From NCBI RefSeq assembly GCF_003731765.1, contig NZ_MOAL01000006.1:656105-720104 (forward strand): a stretch of 64,000 nt of DNA, in the 5' to 3' direction. Origin of the DNA: Pseudomonas chlororaphis (lineage in GTDB: Bacteria > Pseudomonadota > Gammaproteobacteria > Pseudomonadales > Pseudomonadaceae). This document shows positions 1 through 8,865 of the stretch, piece after piece; position 1 is the stretch's first letter, and the number at the start of each line of letters is the position of its first letter. The translations under genes were made by a program, and so were the position numbers. The notes under the pieces were generated by a model that had not been told where the DNA came from, did not search any database, and saw only the letters and a list, made by a program, of their open reading frames with translations.

Positions 1-175
1 CCTTGAGTGCTTGGTTTTCGGCGTACGGGCCGCTGCTCAGGGACGGCGCTGGTTGCGGCGTCCAGGCCACCGGTTGGACCTTGGTCGGTGCCAATAACAA
101 AAAGGCGCCGATGGCCACGATCAGCAGCAACACTAGGCGGTGAATCTTGAAGCGACGTGGAGCGACGCGAGTCAT
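1..175 (-). CDS. SMP-30/gluconolactonase-like protein, N-terminus only
   Basis: Only the first 58 codons are in the window; the gene continues past base 1. It begins MTRVAPRRFKIHRL, followed by a hydrophobic segment at about residues 14-29 that is either a signal anchor or an uncleaved signal peptide. Then comes a proline-rich stretch containing PVAWTPQPAPSL and GPYAENQAL. The Ala-Trp-x-Pro motif followed by a Gly-Pro-x-Ala-x-Asn motif is the usual entry into strictosidine-synthase/SMP-30 beta-propeller proteins, which hydrolyse lactones or esters. The start is the ATG at 173-175. The family call rests on this short stretch alone, so substrate and function are not assigned. Confidence 0.5.
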   Translation of the reverse strand, partial: MTRVAPRRFKIHRLVLLLIVAIGAFLLLAPTKVQPVAWTPQPAPSLSSGPYAENQALK

Positions 176-225
176 GGCGGGTCCTGTTGTGGGGGTGTTG
201 TTTTTGTTGTGGGGCCGCCCCGAGC

Positions 226-699
226 TTATGGGGTTTTCAACATCACATAGGCTTCACCGCCGCGGCGGTCGTGCATCAGGATAAAGGTCTGTTGATCAAG
301 GGTGATTTTCACCGGGACCTGCGTGCCCAGCGGAGTGCTGGAGAACTTGCCGGCGCTGCTCAAGAATTGCAGGGTCAGCGAGCTGTCGTTCTGGCTGGGG
401 GTGGTGATCGCGCATTCCTTGTTGGCCTGAATCTGCACGCCCAGGGTCTGGTCCTGGTTCATGCCCATCTTGGCGAAACCGGCGTCGGTGATTTGAGTGA
501 TGCCGTGGGCTCTCGCCGCGGTTTCGGCACCGGCAAAGGTTGGTGCCGACTTCAGGCAGATATCGCGAAAGGCCAGGATCCCGGCGGACGTGATGGTGGG
601 TTCAGGGTTGATCTCCCGGGTCACACTGGAACAGGCGCTGATCAGGGCCAGGGCGCAGACAAGAGTGGCAACCGGTGCGGAGCGGGGCAGCGTCATCAT
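226..699 (-). CDS. Small lipoprotein of unknown function
   Basis: A 157-residue protein. An N-terminal hydrophobic segment is followed by the lipobox LISAC with Cys at about residue 23, so it should be processed by signal peptidase II and anchored in the outer or inner membrane. The mature part is about 130 residues, begins CSSVTREINPEPT and contains two further cysteines (DICLKS and KECAIT). No catalytic motif was recognised. It lies between the SMP-30-like gene and a REP element and shares no obvious operon with the divergent glucosidase. Function unknown. Confidence 0.8.
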   Translation of the reverse strand: MMTLPRSAPVATLVCALALISACSSVTREINPEPTITSAGILAFRDICLKSAPTFAGAETAARAHGITQITDAGFAKMGMNQDQTLGVQIQANKECAITTPSQNDSSLTLQFLSSAGKFSSTPLGTQVPVKITLDQQTFILMHDRRGGEAYVMLKTP

Positions 700-786
700 G
701 ATAAATCCTTGGCAACAGGCCGACTGTGTAGCAGCGTAGGCACGGCCGCGCCCCAGATCAATCTTTTGTATCGTTCATCCCCCCCT

Positions 787-872
787 GTCGGAACTGGCTT
801 GCCTGTGAGGGCACCCATGAAGATGTGTACAAGGCTCAAGGGACCCATCGCCGGCAAGCCGGCTCCTACACT
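787..872. repeat. REP pair (BIME-like)
   Basis: Two inverted arms, GAACTGGCTTGCC and later CCGGCAAGCCGGCTCCTAC, are separated by about 45 bases. They match the other REP elements in this window and lie between the divergent lipoprotein and glucosidase genes. Confidence 0.75.
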
Positions 873-903
873 GGTATTTATTTGCAGGGCAGGGCACTTT
901 CTG

Positions 904-3531
904 ATGACAGAAAAAACGCCAGTGAGCATTCTCGATACCCGTGAAGGCCAGCGCTTGCAGGGGGCTGACGCCGAGCACTGGCGCCAGTGGGGGCCGTACC
1001 TGAGTGAGCGGCAGTGGGGCACGGTGCGCGAGGACTACAGCGCCGACGGCGATGCCTGGAAATACCTCCCTCACGACCACGCCCGCAGCCGCGCCTATCG
1101 CTGGGGCGAGGACGGCCTGGCGGGGTTTTCCGACAAGGCCCAGCACTGGTGCCTGGGCCTTGGCTTGTGGAATGAGCGTGACCCCATTCTCAAGGAGCGC
1201 CTGTTCGGCCTGGACAACGCCGAAGGCAACCACGGCGAGGACGTCAAGGAACTGTATTTCTACCTCGACGGGGTGCCCAGCCATGCCTATATGCGCATGC
1301 TCTACAAGTACCCGCAGGCGGCCTTTCCCTATGCCGATCTGGTGGTGGAAAACGCCCGGCGCGGCCTCGACGACAGCGAGTACGAGATCCTCGATACCGG
1401 GGTCTTCGAAGACAATCGCTACTTCGATGTGACGGTGGAATACGCCAAGCACACGGCCGATGACCTCTTTATGCGGGTGACCGTGCACAACCGTTTCCAC
1501 CAGCCGGCACGTTTGCGGGTGCTGCCCCAGGTCTGGGCGCGCAACCGTTGGCGTTGGGGTGGCGATGCGCAACGGCCAAGCCTGCGCCTGGAGGGCGATA
1601 CGGTGCTGGCACGGCATGCGCAGCTGCCCGATCGGCAGATCACCGCCTGGGGCGCGGAGCCTTGCCAATGGTTGTTCTGCAATAACGAAACCAATGCCCC
1701 CAAGCTCGATGGGCTGTCCTCGCCGGGTCCGTTCAAGGACGGCATCAACGATTACCTGGTGGACGGGCAGGCCACGGCGGTGGCCTTCGATGGCGGCACC
1801 CGGGCCGCAGCGCATTTTGCCCTGGAGTTGGAGGGCGGCGAGAGCCAGAGTCTGTTCCTGCGCTTTGCCCCAGCGGGCAGTGAGCAGGTCAATGCTCGCC
1901 GCCTGTTCGAACAGCGCCGGCGCGAGGCCGATGAGTTTTATGCCGCCTTGCAACAGGGCATTCCGGATGCCGATGCGCGTAATGTGCAGCGCCAGGCCCT
2001 GGCCGGGCTGCTGTGGTCCAAGCAGCTGTACTACTTCGACGTCAACCAGTGGCTCGACGGCGACCCCGGGCAGCCGGCGCCGCCGATGGGACGCGAGCAC
2101 CTGCGCAATAGCCATTGGCGGCATTTGTCCAACAGCGACATCGTTTCCATGCCCGATACCTGGGAATACCCCTGGTACGCCTCCTGGGATCTGGGCTTCC
2201 AGGCGGTGGCCTTTGCCCTGATCGATCCGGGGTTCGCCAAGCAGCAGTTGCTGCTGTTGGTGAAAGACCGTTTCATGCACCCCAACGGCCAGCTGCCGGC
2301 CTACGAATGGCGTTTCGACGATGCCAATCCGCCGGTGCATGCCTGGGCCAGCTGGCGGGTCTATCAGCAAGACAAGGCCCTGACCGGCCAGGGCGACCTG
2401 GATTTTCTCGAGCGTATCTTTCACAAGTTGCTGCTGAATTTTTCCTGGTGGGTCAATCGCAAGGACGCCGAGGGCCGCAACCTGTTTCAGGGCGGCTTTC
2501 TCGGCCTGGACAATATCGCCCTGTTTGATCGTTCCGCGCCGCTGCCGGAAGGTTTCACCCTGGATCAGGCCGACGGTACGGCCTGGGTCGCGGCCTATGC
2601 CCTGGACCTGATGCGTATCGCCTTGGAGCTGGCCAAGCGCAATGGCGTGTACGTGGACATCGCGGTGAAGTTCTTTGAGCACTTCCTCTATATCGCCGGG
2701 GCGATCAATCGGGTGGATGAAAGCGCCGAGGGCTTGTGGGACGAGCAGGACCAGTTTTTCTACGACGTGTTGCACCGGCCCGACGGCCAGAACGAACCGT
2801 TGCGCCTGCGCTCCATCGTCGGCCTGATGCCGCTGTTCGCGGTGCAGGTGCTGGAGCAGCACGAGCATGAAAACCTGCCGGGGCTGGCCCAGCGTCTGCT
2901 GGGCTTTTTGCATCACCGTCCGGACTTGGCGAGCCTGGTGTCGCGCTGGTACGAGCCGGGCAAGGGCAATCGCATGCTCCTGGCGTTGCTACGGGGCGAG
3001 CGCACCAAGGACCTGCTCAAGCGCATGCTCGATGAAAGCGAGTTTCTCTCGGAATTCGGCATCCGCTCCCTGTCCAAGGCCTTTGAGCAGCCGTTTGCCA
3101 TGCAGGTCGATGGCCGGCAGCTCTGTGCTCGTTATGTGCCAGCGGAATCCGATTCGCGGCTGTACGGCGGCAACTCCAACTGGCGTGGACCGCTGTGGAT
3201 GCCGATCAACTACCTGCTGATCGAATCCCTGCGGGAGTTTCATCGCTATTACGACGTCAACTTCTCAGTGGAGTACCCGCGGGGCTCCGGGTATCTGGCG
3301 TCGTTGGAGGAGGTGGCCGACAGCTTGAGCCAGCGCCTGACGCGGCTGTTCTTGCTGGACGAGGACGGGCGCAGGCCGTCCATGAGTGGCTACCCGCAAT
3401 TGCAGGTCGATGCCGAGGACCGCGAGCTGGTGTTGTTCCATGAGTACTTCCATGGCGAAACCGGGCGCGGTCTGGGGGCTAGCCACCAGACTGGCTGGAC
3501 GGCGCTGGTGGCGTTGCTGTTGCAGCCGTGA
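904..3531 (+). CDS. MGH1/GH63-type glucosidase
   Basis: An 875-residue cytoplasmic glycoside hydrolase with no signal peptide. The reading frame stays open far upstream, but the ATG at 904 (MTEKTPVSIL) is preferred because upstream codons cross a REP element. The N-terminal half is beta-rich. The C-terminal (alpha/alpha)6 barrel shows SWDLGFQ near residue 429, YGGNSNWRGPLWMPINYLL near 755-775 and FHGETGRGLGASHQTGWT near 849-866. These are hallmarks of GH63-like processing and trehalose/mannosylglycerate-type glucosidases. The Asp of SWDLGF and the Glu of HGETG are the probable catalytic acids. The exact substrate cannot be read from the sequence. It ends close to the convergent kinase-like gene. 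Confidence 0.88.
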   Translation: MTEKTPVSILDTREGQRLQGADAEHWRQWGPYLSERQWGTVREDYSADGDAWKYLPHDHARSRAYRWGEDGLAGFSDKAQHWCLGLGLWNERDPILKERLFGLDNAEGNHGEDVKELYFYLDGVPSHAYMRMLYKYPQAAFPYADLVVENARRGLDDSEYEILDTGVFEDNRYFDVTVEYAKHTADDLFMRVTVHNRFHQPARLRVLPQVWARNRWRWGGDAQRPSLRLEGDTVLARHAQLPDRQITAWGAEPCQWLFCNNETNAPKLDGLSSPGPFKDGINDYLVDGQATAVAFDGGTRAAAHFALELEGGESQSLFLRFAPAGSEQVNARRLFEQRRREADEFYAALQQGIPDADARNVQRQALAGLLWSKQLYYFDVNQWLDGDPGQPAPPMGREHLRNSHWRHLSNSDIVSMPDTWEYPWYASWDLGFQAVAFALIDPGFAKQQLLLLVKDRFMHPNGQLPAYEWRFDDANPPVHAWASWRVYQQDKALTGQGDLDFLERIFHKLLLNFSWWVNRKDAEGRNLFQGGFLGLDNIALFDRSAPLPEGFTLDQADGTAWVAAYALDLMRIALELAKRNGVYVDIAVKFFEHFLYIAGAINRVDESAEGLWDEQDQFFYDVLHRPDGQNEPLRLRSIVGLMPLFAVQVLEQHEHENLPGLAQRLLGFLHHRPDLASLVSRWYEPGKGNRMLLALLRGERTKDLLKRMLDESEFLSEFGIRSLSKAFEQPFAMQVDGRQLCARYVPAESDSRLYGGNSNWRGPLWMPINYLLIESLREFHRYYDVNFSVEYPRGSGYLASLEEVADSLSQRLTRLFLLDEDGRRPSMSGYPQLQVDAEDRELVLFHEYFHGETGRGLGASHQTGWTALVALLLQP

Positions 3532-3570
3532 TCGCTTTGTCGTCGGTGTTCAGGACGCAGAACAAAGCGT

Positions 3571-4464
3571 TCATTCGCGATACCAGCGCGGCACATGCCT
3601 GGAAAATCCGGCGAAGTCTTCCCAGACTTTTTGCGTGCGTTGCAGGGTGGCCTGGACTTCCTGCTCGCCGAAGGACATGGCCCAGAGCACGCTGAAGAAG
3701 GTGTCGAACGCGACGTAGAACGCCATGCGGGTGAGGAAAGCCGGGTCGGGCTTGCCTGCGCAGTAGCCGTCGATCTGCCCGCGGGCGAAGTCGCTGCTGA
3801 GGTTGCAGGAAAACAGCGCCAGCCTGTTGAAGTCACGCGCGGGGTCTCCGAAACGGCAGCGGTTGAAGTCGATGATCGACAATTGGTCATCGGCGCCCAC
3901 GATCATGTTGTTCAGGTGATAGTCACCGTGGAGAAACACCAGCGGCGTGTCTGCCAGCAGATGAAAGTGCTGTTCGAGAAACTGCAGGAAGTCTTGCTCA
4001 TGGGCCACCTTGTAGCCACAGCCCTGATACTGTTCGAGCTTTTTACGGTAGAGGGTACGCATCTGCTGTTCGGCGTTTTCAGTTCCGCCAGGCGCGGCAA
4101 CGCTGTGGATCTGCTTGAGTATTCGACCGGCTTGCAGGCCAAGCTCATAACAGGCTGCGGCGGGCTGCTCGGCCACCCATTGCGCGCCATCCTTGCCTTC
4201 GATCCACGACAACAGCGAATAAACCTGGCGTCCTGAATCAAAAAGGCCGAAGGCCAAGGGCTGGGACATGGCGATGCCCTTGGCCGCCAGATACTGGGTC
4301 CACTGGAACTCGTCGCGTTTGTTGACGTACTGAGAGGCGTCGTTGGTGCGCAAGAGCAAGTGTTGGTCTTGTTCGTCGACGATGTGAAAGATCCGATCGC
4401 TGGACCAGCCAAGGGTTTGTGCTTCGATGCTGCGCCACGTAGCATGGCCTGGAATGTCGTGCAT
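3571..4464 (-). CDS. APH-fold phosphotransferase family protein
   Basis: A 297-residue aminoglycoside-phosphotransferase/choline-kinase-fold protein. The catalytic loop HGDYHLNNM at about residue 179 matches the Brenner motif (HxD...N). The following IDFNRCRFGDP at about 197 supplies the metal-binding Asp. The start at 4464 (MHDIPGHATW) follows a clear AAGGAGG; a longer in-frame extension lacks such a site. Such stand-alone kinases phosphorylate small alcohols, amino sugars or macrolides, and nothing here marks the substrate. It is convergent with the glucosidase, and an inverted repeat (CGCTTTGT/ACAAAGCG) lies between the two stops. It should not be read as a resistance gene from this evidence. 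Confidence 0.82.
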   Translation of the reverse strand: MHDIPGHATWRSIEAQTLGWSSDRIFHIVDEQDQHLLLRTNDASQYVNKRDEFQWTQYLAAKGIAMSQPLAFGLFDSGRQVYSLLSWIEGKDGAQWVAEQPAAACYELGLQAGRILKQIHSVAAPGGTENAEQQMRTLYRKKLEQYQGCGYKVAHEQDFLQFLEQHFHLLADTPLVFLHGDYHLNNMIVGADDQLSIIDFNRCRFGDPARDFNRLALFSCNLSSDFARGQIDGYCAGKPDPAFLTRMAFYVAFDTFFSVLWAMSFGEQEVQATLQRTQKVWEDFAGFSRHVPRWYRE

Positions 4465-4571
4465 GCTCGCCTCCTTGCAGACAGCTGCCGCCCCAGGGGG
4501 GGGCGGCAACAAAAGGCGGCGATACTACGTGGCCTGGCGGTACTTTGAAAGCATGCCGCTCAGGCGGTGAA

Positions 4572-6290
4572 TCAGCCCACCAGGGCGATGTCCTGGGTTT
4601 TGGCCCAGCCTTCGATCAGCCGTTCAGGGGTGCAGCAGGCCTTGCGCTTGTAGACGAAATGGCGGCACTTCTCGGCGAAGCCCTTGCGGTTCTGCACCAT
4701 GTCCATGTGCATTTCTTCCAGCTCGGCGTTGCGGCAGTGCTGCATCAACTGCGGGTCGGCTTTCAGCTTGCGCTGGCGCAGGTCCTGGTAGCGCGGCTCG
4801 ATGAGCACACCGTTGGCCCGCTGCAGCAGCCACAGGCCGAACTCGTCCGGGCAGCGTGGGCCGATTTCCTGGACCATGCCCATCTGCTGGGCCTGGAGCG
4901 CGCTGATGGGCAGGCAGGCTTCGGTCAGTTGCCGGGCCAGTGGCTGGCCAACGGCGCGGGGCAGGCTGTAGGTCCAGTATTCGGAGCCGTACAGGCCCAT
5001 GCTCTTGTAGTGAGGGTTGTAGACGGTGTCGGCACGGGCCAGCACCACATCGGCGGCCAGGGCGAGCATCAGGCCGCCCGCCCCGGCATTGCCGGTCAGG
5101 CCGCTGACGACCAACTGGCGCGCGGTTAGCAGTTCCAGGCAGACGTCGTCGATGGCCTGGATATTGGCCCAGGCCTCCAGTCCCGGCTCGGGAGCCGCCT
5201 GGATCACATTCAGGTGCACACCGTTGCTGAAAGCACCACGGCCACCGCGCACCAGCAGGACCTGGGTATCTCGGGCCTTGGCCCAGCGCAGGGCGCTGAC
5301 CAAGCGCTGGCATTGTTCGGTGCTCATGGCGCCGTTGTAGAACTCAAAGGTCAGCTCGCCGACCTTGCCGGATTCGCGGTAACGGATCGGCTGGTAGGCT
5401 TCGGTGCTGAAGGGGGTGCTGGCCACCGACCAGTCCAGCACCGGCACCTGGGCCAGGCGCTCGCCGAGTACATGGCGGGCCGGGCGTTTGAAGGTGTCTT
5501 CGCCGGGCTGGGGTTTGAGGCGCAGGGCGCCGATCCACAGGCTGTGATCGCCGCAGGCCACCAGCACTGCATCATCGTGCACCGCCAGCAATTGCCCGGG
5601 CATGCCGCTGCGGGAATCCAGGTGGGCGTCGTACAGGTAGTACTGGCCGCCGGCGAGGCTGGCCAGGACGCCCGGTTGGCCGTCGGCGGCGTCGATGCTG
5701 CGTTTGATGAATTGAGCGCTGTCGTGCCAACTGAAGGTGCGGTCGCACTGTTTCATGTTCGGTTGCAGGCGGCCGAGCACCGAGGGGTTATCGTAGTCCA
5801 GGGGGATAGGGCTGAAGCCGTTGCGGAATTTTTCCACCACATCGCGGATGCAGTGGATGGCGGCGTCGCTGACCAGGCCGTTGTACAGCTCGGACTTGCG
5901 CAGCCCGTTGGGCAGGTTGAATTCATGGGTCGACCAGATCGGCCCCGCGTCCATTTCCTCGACGGCCTGCAGGGCGGTCACGCCCCAGCGTTTGAGTTCC
6001 TTGCTGATGGCCCAGTCCAGGGCGCTGGCGCCACGGTCCCCGGCGATGCCCGGGTGGATGATCACCACCGGACGCTTGGGGTGGCGCCACAGTTGCTGGG
6101 GCACGCGGTCCTTGAGGAAGGGGCAGATGACCAGGTCTGCATCGGCTTCTTCGATCTGCCGGCAAACGTCTTCTTCCCCGGTGAACAGCACCACACTGGG
6201 ACGGTGCCCGGCCTGGCGCAGGTCGAGCCAGGCCCGTTGGGTCAGGCCGTTAAAGGCGGTGGACAGCAGGATGATCTTCAGTGATCGCAT
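4572..6290 (-). CDS. hoxX: HoxX-like formyltransferase / enoyl-CoA hydratase fusion
   Basis: A 572-residue two-domain protein. Residues 1-270 are a formyl-THF-dependent formyltransferase-like domain with the HPGIAGDRGAS signature. Residues 300-560 are a crotonase domain with GGRGAFSNGVHLN and the oxyanion region GNAGAGGLMLALAADVVLA, then YKSMGLYGSEYWT. This order is specific to HoxX, which turns N10-formyl-THF via formyl-CoA into CO for the Fe(CO)(CN)2 site of [NiFe]-hydrogenases under oxic conditions. No hydrogenase structural or hyp gene lies nearby, so it is an orphan here. The start at 6290 (MRSLKIILLS) is chosen over an upstream extension because homology begins there. Confidence 0.85.
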   Translation of the reverse strand: MRSLKIILLSTAFNGLTQRAWLDLRQAGHRPSVVLFTGEEDVCRQIEEADADLVICPFLKDRVPQQLWRHPKRPVVIIHPGIAGDRGASALDWAISKELKRWGVTALQAVEEMDAGPIWSTHEFNLPNGLRKSELYNGLVSDAAIHCIRDVVEKFRNGFSPIPLDYDNPSVLGRLQPNMKQCDRTFSWHDSAQFIKRSIDAADGQPGVLASLAGGQYYLYDAHLDSRSGMPGQLLAVHDDAVLVACGDHSLWIGALRLKPQPGEDTFKRPARHVLGERLAQVPVLDWSVASTPFSTEAYQPIRYRESGKVGELTFEFYNGAMSTEQCQRLVSALRWAKARDTQVLLVRGGRGAFSNGVHLNVIQAAPEPGLEAWANIQAIDDVCLELLTARQLVVSGLTGNAGAGGLMLALAADVVLARADTVYNPHYKSMGLYGSEYWTYSLPRAVGQPLARQLTEACLPISALQAQQMGMVQEIGPRCPDEFGLWLLQRANGVLIEPRYQDLRQRKLKADPQLMQHCRNAELEEMHMDMVQNRKGFAEKCRHFVYKRKACCTPERLIEGWAKTQDIALVG

Positions 6291-6497
6291 AAACAGACTC
6301 TTCCGTGAGTGAAACGGTGCGGCAAAGGGCCCCGGCTGAAGCCGTCCCTGGCCGCGATGGAGGCGCAAGAGTAGAGGGGGGCTGATGGGCGAAAGCTGAC
6401 CGAGATCAATCAAGCGTGCCGCCTGAAGGCTGAGCCGCCGAGTGGTATTGATCCAGGGCAAAGTGGCGGGCTAGACGCGTTGGGTGGCCCAGAAACG

Positions 6498-6526
6498 ACG
6501 AATCCCGCCTCAGGGGCGGGATTCGT
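6498..6526. terminator. Intrinsic terminator-like hairpin
   Basis: AATCCCGCC and GGGCGGGATT pair around a four-base loop just downstream of the SCP2 gene (minus strand). No long U-run follows. Confidence 0.55.
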
Positions 6527-6549
6527 GTACAGCCGGACCTTGCGGGGTC

Positions 6550-6864
6550 TTAGGCTGGGAACAGCTCGCTCAATTTCATGGCCAGCATCATGTCGCCTTC
6601 GGCGCGCAGCTTGCCGCCCATAAAGGCTTGCATGCCGTCGGTTTCGCCGCTGACGATGCCTTCCAGGGTTTCACCGTCCATCACCAGGGTCACCTGAGCG
6701 TCCGGGTTTTCGCCTTCCTGCAGCTCGCAGGTGCTGTCCTTGACGATCAGCGAGAAGTGCTTGGAGTCATCGATACGGAAACCGAAAACCAGATCCAGGC
6801 CGGCAGCGGCAGCTGGGTTGAACTTGGCTTTCATGGCTTGTACGGCATCAGCTACGGAGGTCAT
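6550..6864 (-). CDS. SCP2 sterol-binding domain protein
   Basis: A 104-residue single-domain protein of the SCP2 (sterol carrier protein 2) fold. The core DLVFGFRIDD...HFSLIVKDSTCELQ and the hydrophobic tail GGKLRAEGDMMLAMKLSELF fit the family, and the length is complete for a stand-alone domain. The fold binds lipids or fatty acyl chains in a hydrophobic tunnel; bacterial members are often linked to fatty-acid or lipid metabolism. It lies 51 bases downstream of the histidine phosphatase on the same strand and may be co-transcribed. Confidence 0.88.
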   Translation of the reverse strand: MTSVADAVQAMKAKFNPAAAAGLDLVFGFRIDDSKHFSLIVKDSTCELQEGENPDAQVTLVMDGETLEGIVSGETDGMQAFMGGKLRAEGDMMLAMKLSELFPA

Positions 6865-6915
6865 GGTTCGATCCTTTTATGGGGTGGTTACAGCCAGGGG
6901 CACAGTAAGCCGGAC

Positions 6916-7626
6916 TCAGCGGAAAGTGATGAGTTCGGGGGCCTTCAACAGTTGCAGGTGGGCATGACTGTTGAAGGAAGCCAGGGACACCTCGCGTCCG
7001 CGGAATTTCAGCTGGTTGAGCGAGGTGTTGACGATTTGCCAGTTGAGCTCGAAGGCCTGGGCCGCCGGGATCCGAGTAATCAGATGGAGCAGGGCGGTGA
7101 TGGTGCCGCCCGAGGTGAACACGGCGATTTTCTGCCGGTTGTCGGCTTCAGCCAGAATCCGTTGCAAGCCGCCCTGGACCCGCTCGACAAACCCCAGCCA
7201 GCTTTCCAGCCCGGGGGGATCGTAGGTGCCGGCCAGCCAGCGTTCGATAATCAGGGCGAAGATGCGCTGGAACTCGGCGCGGTTCTGCGCGGCGTTGCGC
7301 AGGGTCTCCAGCGCTTGGGGTTCTTCAGGCAGCAGGTCTGGCAGCAGGGCACGGATGATGGCATCGGCGTCGAACTCGTTGAACGCCGAGTCGATTTCCA
7401 GGGCCGGGGTGTCCAGCCCTGCGGCGCTCATCTGTTCCAGCGCCGTGTTGGCCGTGTGTTGCTGACGGCGCAGGTCACCGGACAGGCAACGATCGAAGCT
7501 CAGCCCAAGGGCGGCCAGGTGATCGCCGAGGACCGCTGCCTGGCGCACGCCGGTGGCTGACAGCACGTCGTAGTCGTCTGCACCGAAAGAGGCCTGGCCA
7601 TGTCGAATCAAGTAGATGCTGCCCAC
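6916..7626 (-). CDS. Histidine phosphatase family protein
   Basis: A 236-residue member of the phosphoglycerate-mutase/acid-phosphatase superfamily. The N-terminal YLIRHGQASFG holds the phosphorylated His in the RHG motif. The second catalytic His region reads VFTSGGTITALLHL, where the usual His of SHG is not obvious. A GTG at 7626 gives an N-terminus that starts right at the first beta strand, so it is preferred over an ATG 21 codons upstream. The substrate is unknown. It is followed by the SCP2 gene on the same strand. Confidence 0.85.
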   Translation of the reverse strand: MGSIYLIRHGQASFGADDYDVLSATGVRQAAVLGDHLAALGLSFDRCLSGDLRRQQHTANTALEQMSAAGLDTPALEIDSAFNEFDADAIIRALLPDLLPEEPQALETLRNAAQNRAEFQRIFALIIERWLAGTYDPPGLESWLGFVERVQGGLQRILAEADNRQKIAVFTSGGTITALLHLITRIPAAQAFELNWQIVNTSLNQLKFRGREVSLASFNSHAHLQLLKAPELITFR

Positions 7627-7831
7627 GTCCGCGTCGTCCCGGTACGTTGAAAGTTTTGCGAGGTTATGAGGATGCCGGTGAGCTGTCAATGAAAAAACAT
7701 ACGCTTGTTTGAAAAGCTTATTGGAGCGTGGTTACAGGAGGTTTCGCGGCTGGTCGGCGATCGGTCTCGCCGGTATGCTGGGGCCCATTCCACCGCTCGT
7801 TGGCAGTGGTGCATGTCGTTAAGGAGTCCCT

Positions 7832-8854
7832 GTGGAGTTTCTCTCGGAGTACGCCAGTTTTCTGGCTAAAACCGTCACCCTGGTCATCGCTATTTTGGTG
7901 GTCCTGGTCACCGCCGCTTCGCTGCGTGGCAAAGGCCGGCGCAAAGGCGCCGGGCAGTTGCACGTGAGCAAGCTCAATGATTTCTACAAGGGCCTGCGCG
8001 AGCGCCTGGAGCAGAGCCTGTTGGACAAGGATCAGCTCAAGGCCCTGCGCAAATCCGAAAGCAAGGCCGAGAAGAAAAGCAAAAAACAGCCTGAGGACAA
8101 GCCTCGGGTGTTCGTGCTGGACTTCAACGGTGACATCAAGGCCTCGGCCACCGAAGGCCTGCGCCATGAAATCACCGCCTTGCTGACCCTGGCCACGCCC
8201 AAGGACGAAGTGGTGCTGCGCCTCGAAAGTGGCGGTGGCATGGTTCATAGCTATGGCCTGGCGTCCTCGCAACTGGCGCGTATCCGCCAGGCGGGTGTGC
8301 CGTTGACGGTGTGCATCGACAAGGTGGCGGCCAGCGGCGGCTACATGATGGCCTGCATCGGCGAGAAAATTATCAGCGCACCGTTCGCCATCCTCGGCTC
8401 CATTGGCGTGGTGGCGCAGTTGCCCAACGTCAATCGACTGTTGAAAAAGCACGACATCGACTTTGAAGTGCTGACCGCTGGCGAGTACAAGCGCACCCTG
8501 ACGGTGTTTGGTGAAAACACCGAGAAGGGCCGGGAAAAATTCCAGGAAGACCTGGACATCACCCATCAGTTGTTCAAGAACTTCGTCTCCCGCTATCGCC
8601 CGCAACTGGCCATTGATGAAGTGGCCACCGGTGAAGTCTGGCTGGGTGTCGCGGCCCTGGATAAACAGCTGGTGGACGAGTTGCAGACCAGTGACGAATA
8701 CCTGGCAGAGCGGGCCAAGAGTGCGGAGCTGTTCCACCTCAACTACGCCGAGCGCAAGAGCTTGCAGGAGCGAGTAGGGCTGGCCGCCAGTGGTTCGATC
8801 GATCGCGTGCTGCTGACCTGGTGGAGCCGCCTGACCCAGCAACGCTTCTGGTAA
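7832..8854 (+). CDS. sohB: Probable inner-membrane protease SohB
   Basis: A 340-residue S49-family peptidase starting at a GTG with AAGGAG seven bases upstream. One transmembrane helix lies at residues 10-30, followed by a charged Lys-rich linker (to about 90) and the S49 domain. The nucleophile is Ser168 in KVAASGGYM, and the general base Lys is probably K220 in AGEYKRT, giving the Ser-Lys dyad known from SppA/SohB. The full length matches SohB. It degrades membrane or signal-peptide fragments at the periplasmic face. A tandem REP array follows its stop codon. Confidence 0.93.
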   Translation: MEFLSEYASFLAKTVTLVIAILVVLVTAASLRGKGRRKGAGQLHVSKLNDFYKGLRERLEQSLLDKDQLKALRKSESKAEKKSKKQPEDKPRVFVLDFNGDIKASATEGLRHEITALLTLATPKDEVVLRLESGGGMVHSYGLASSQLARIRQAGVPLTVCIDKVAASGGYMMACIGEKIISAPFAILGSIGVVAQLPNVNRLLKKHDIDFEVLTAGEYKRTLTVFGENTEKGREKFQEDLDITHQLFKNFVSRYRPQLAIDEVATGEVWLGVAALDKQLVDELQTSDEYLAERAKSAELFHLNYAERKSLQERVGLAASGSIDRVLLTWWSRLTQQRFW

Positions 8855-8865
8855 CCCATTTGCAG

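Noticed and set aside
775..2916. 713-codon open frame on the minus strand
   Set aside because: It is antisense to the glucosidase, low in protein-like motifs and His/Gln/Gly-rich, as expected from GC-rich codon bias opposite a real gene.
3571..4464. Aminoglycoside resistance gene
   Set aside because: The fold is APH-like, but the sequence has no feature pointing to antibiotic substrates and the setting is chromosomal housekeeping.
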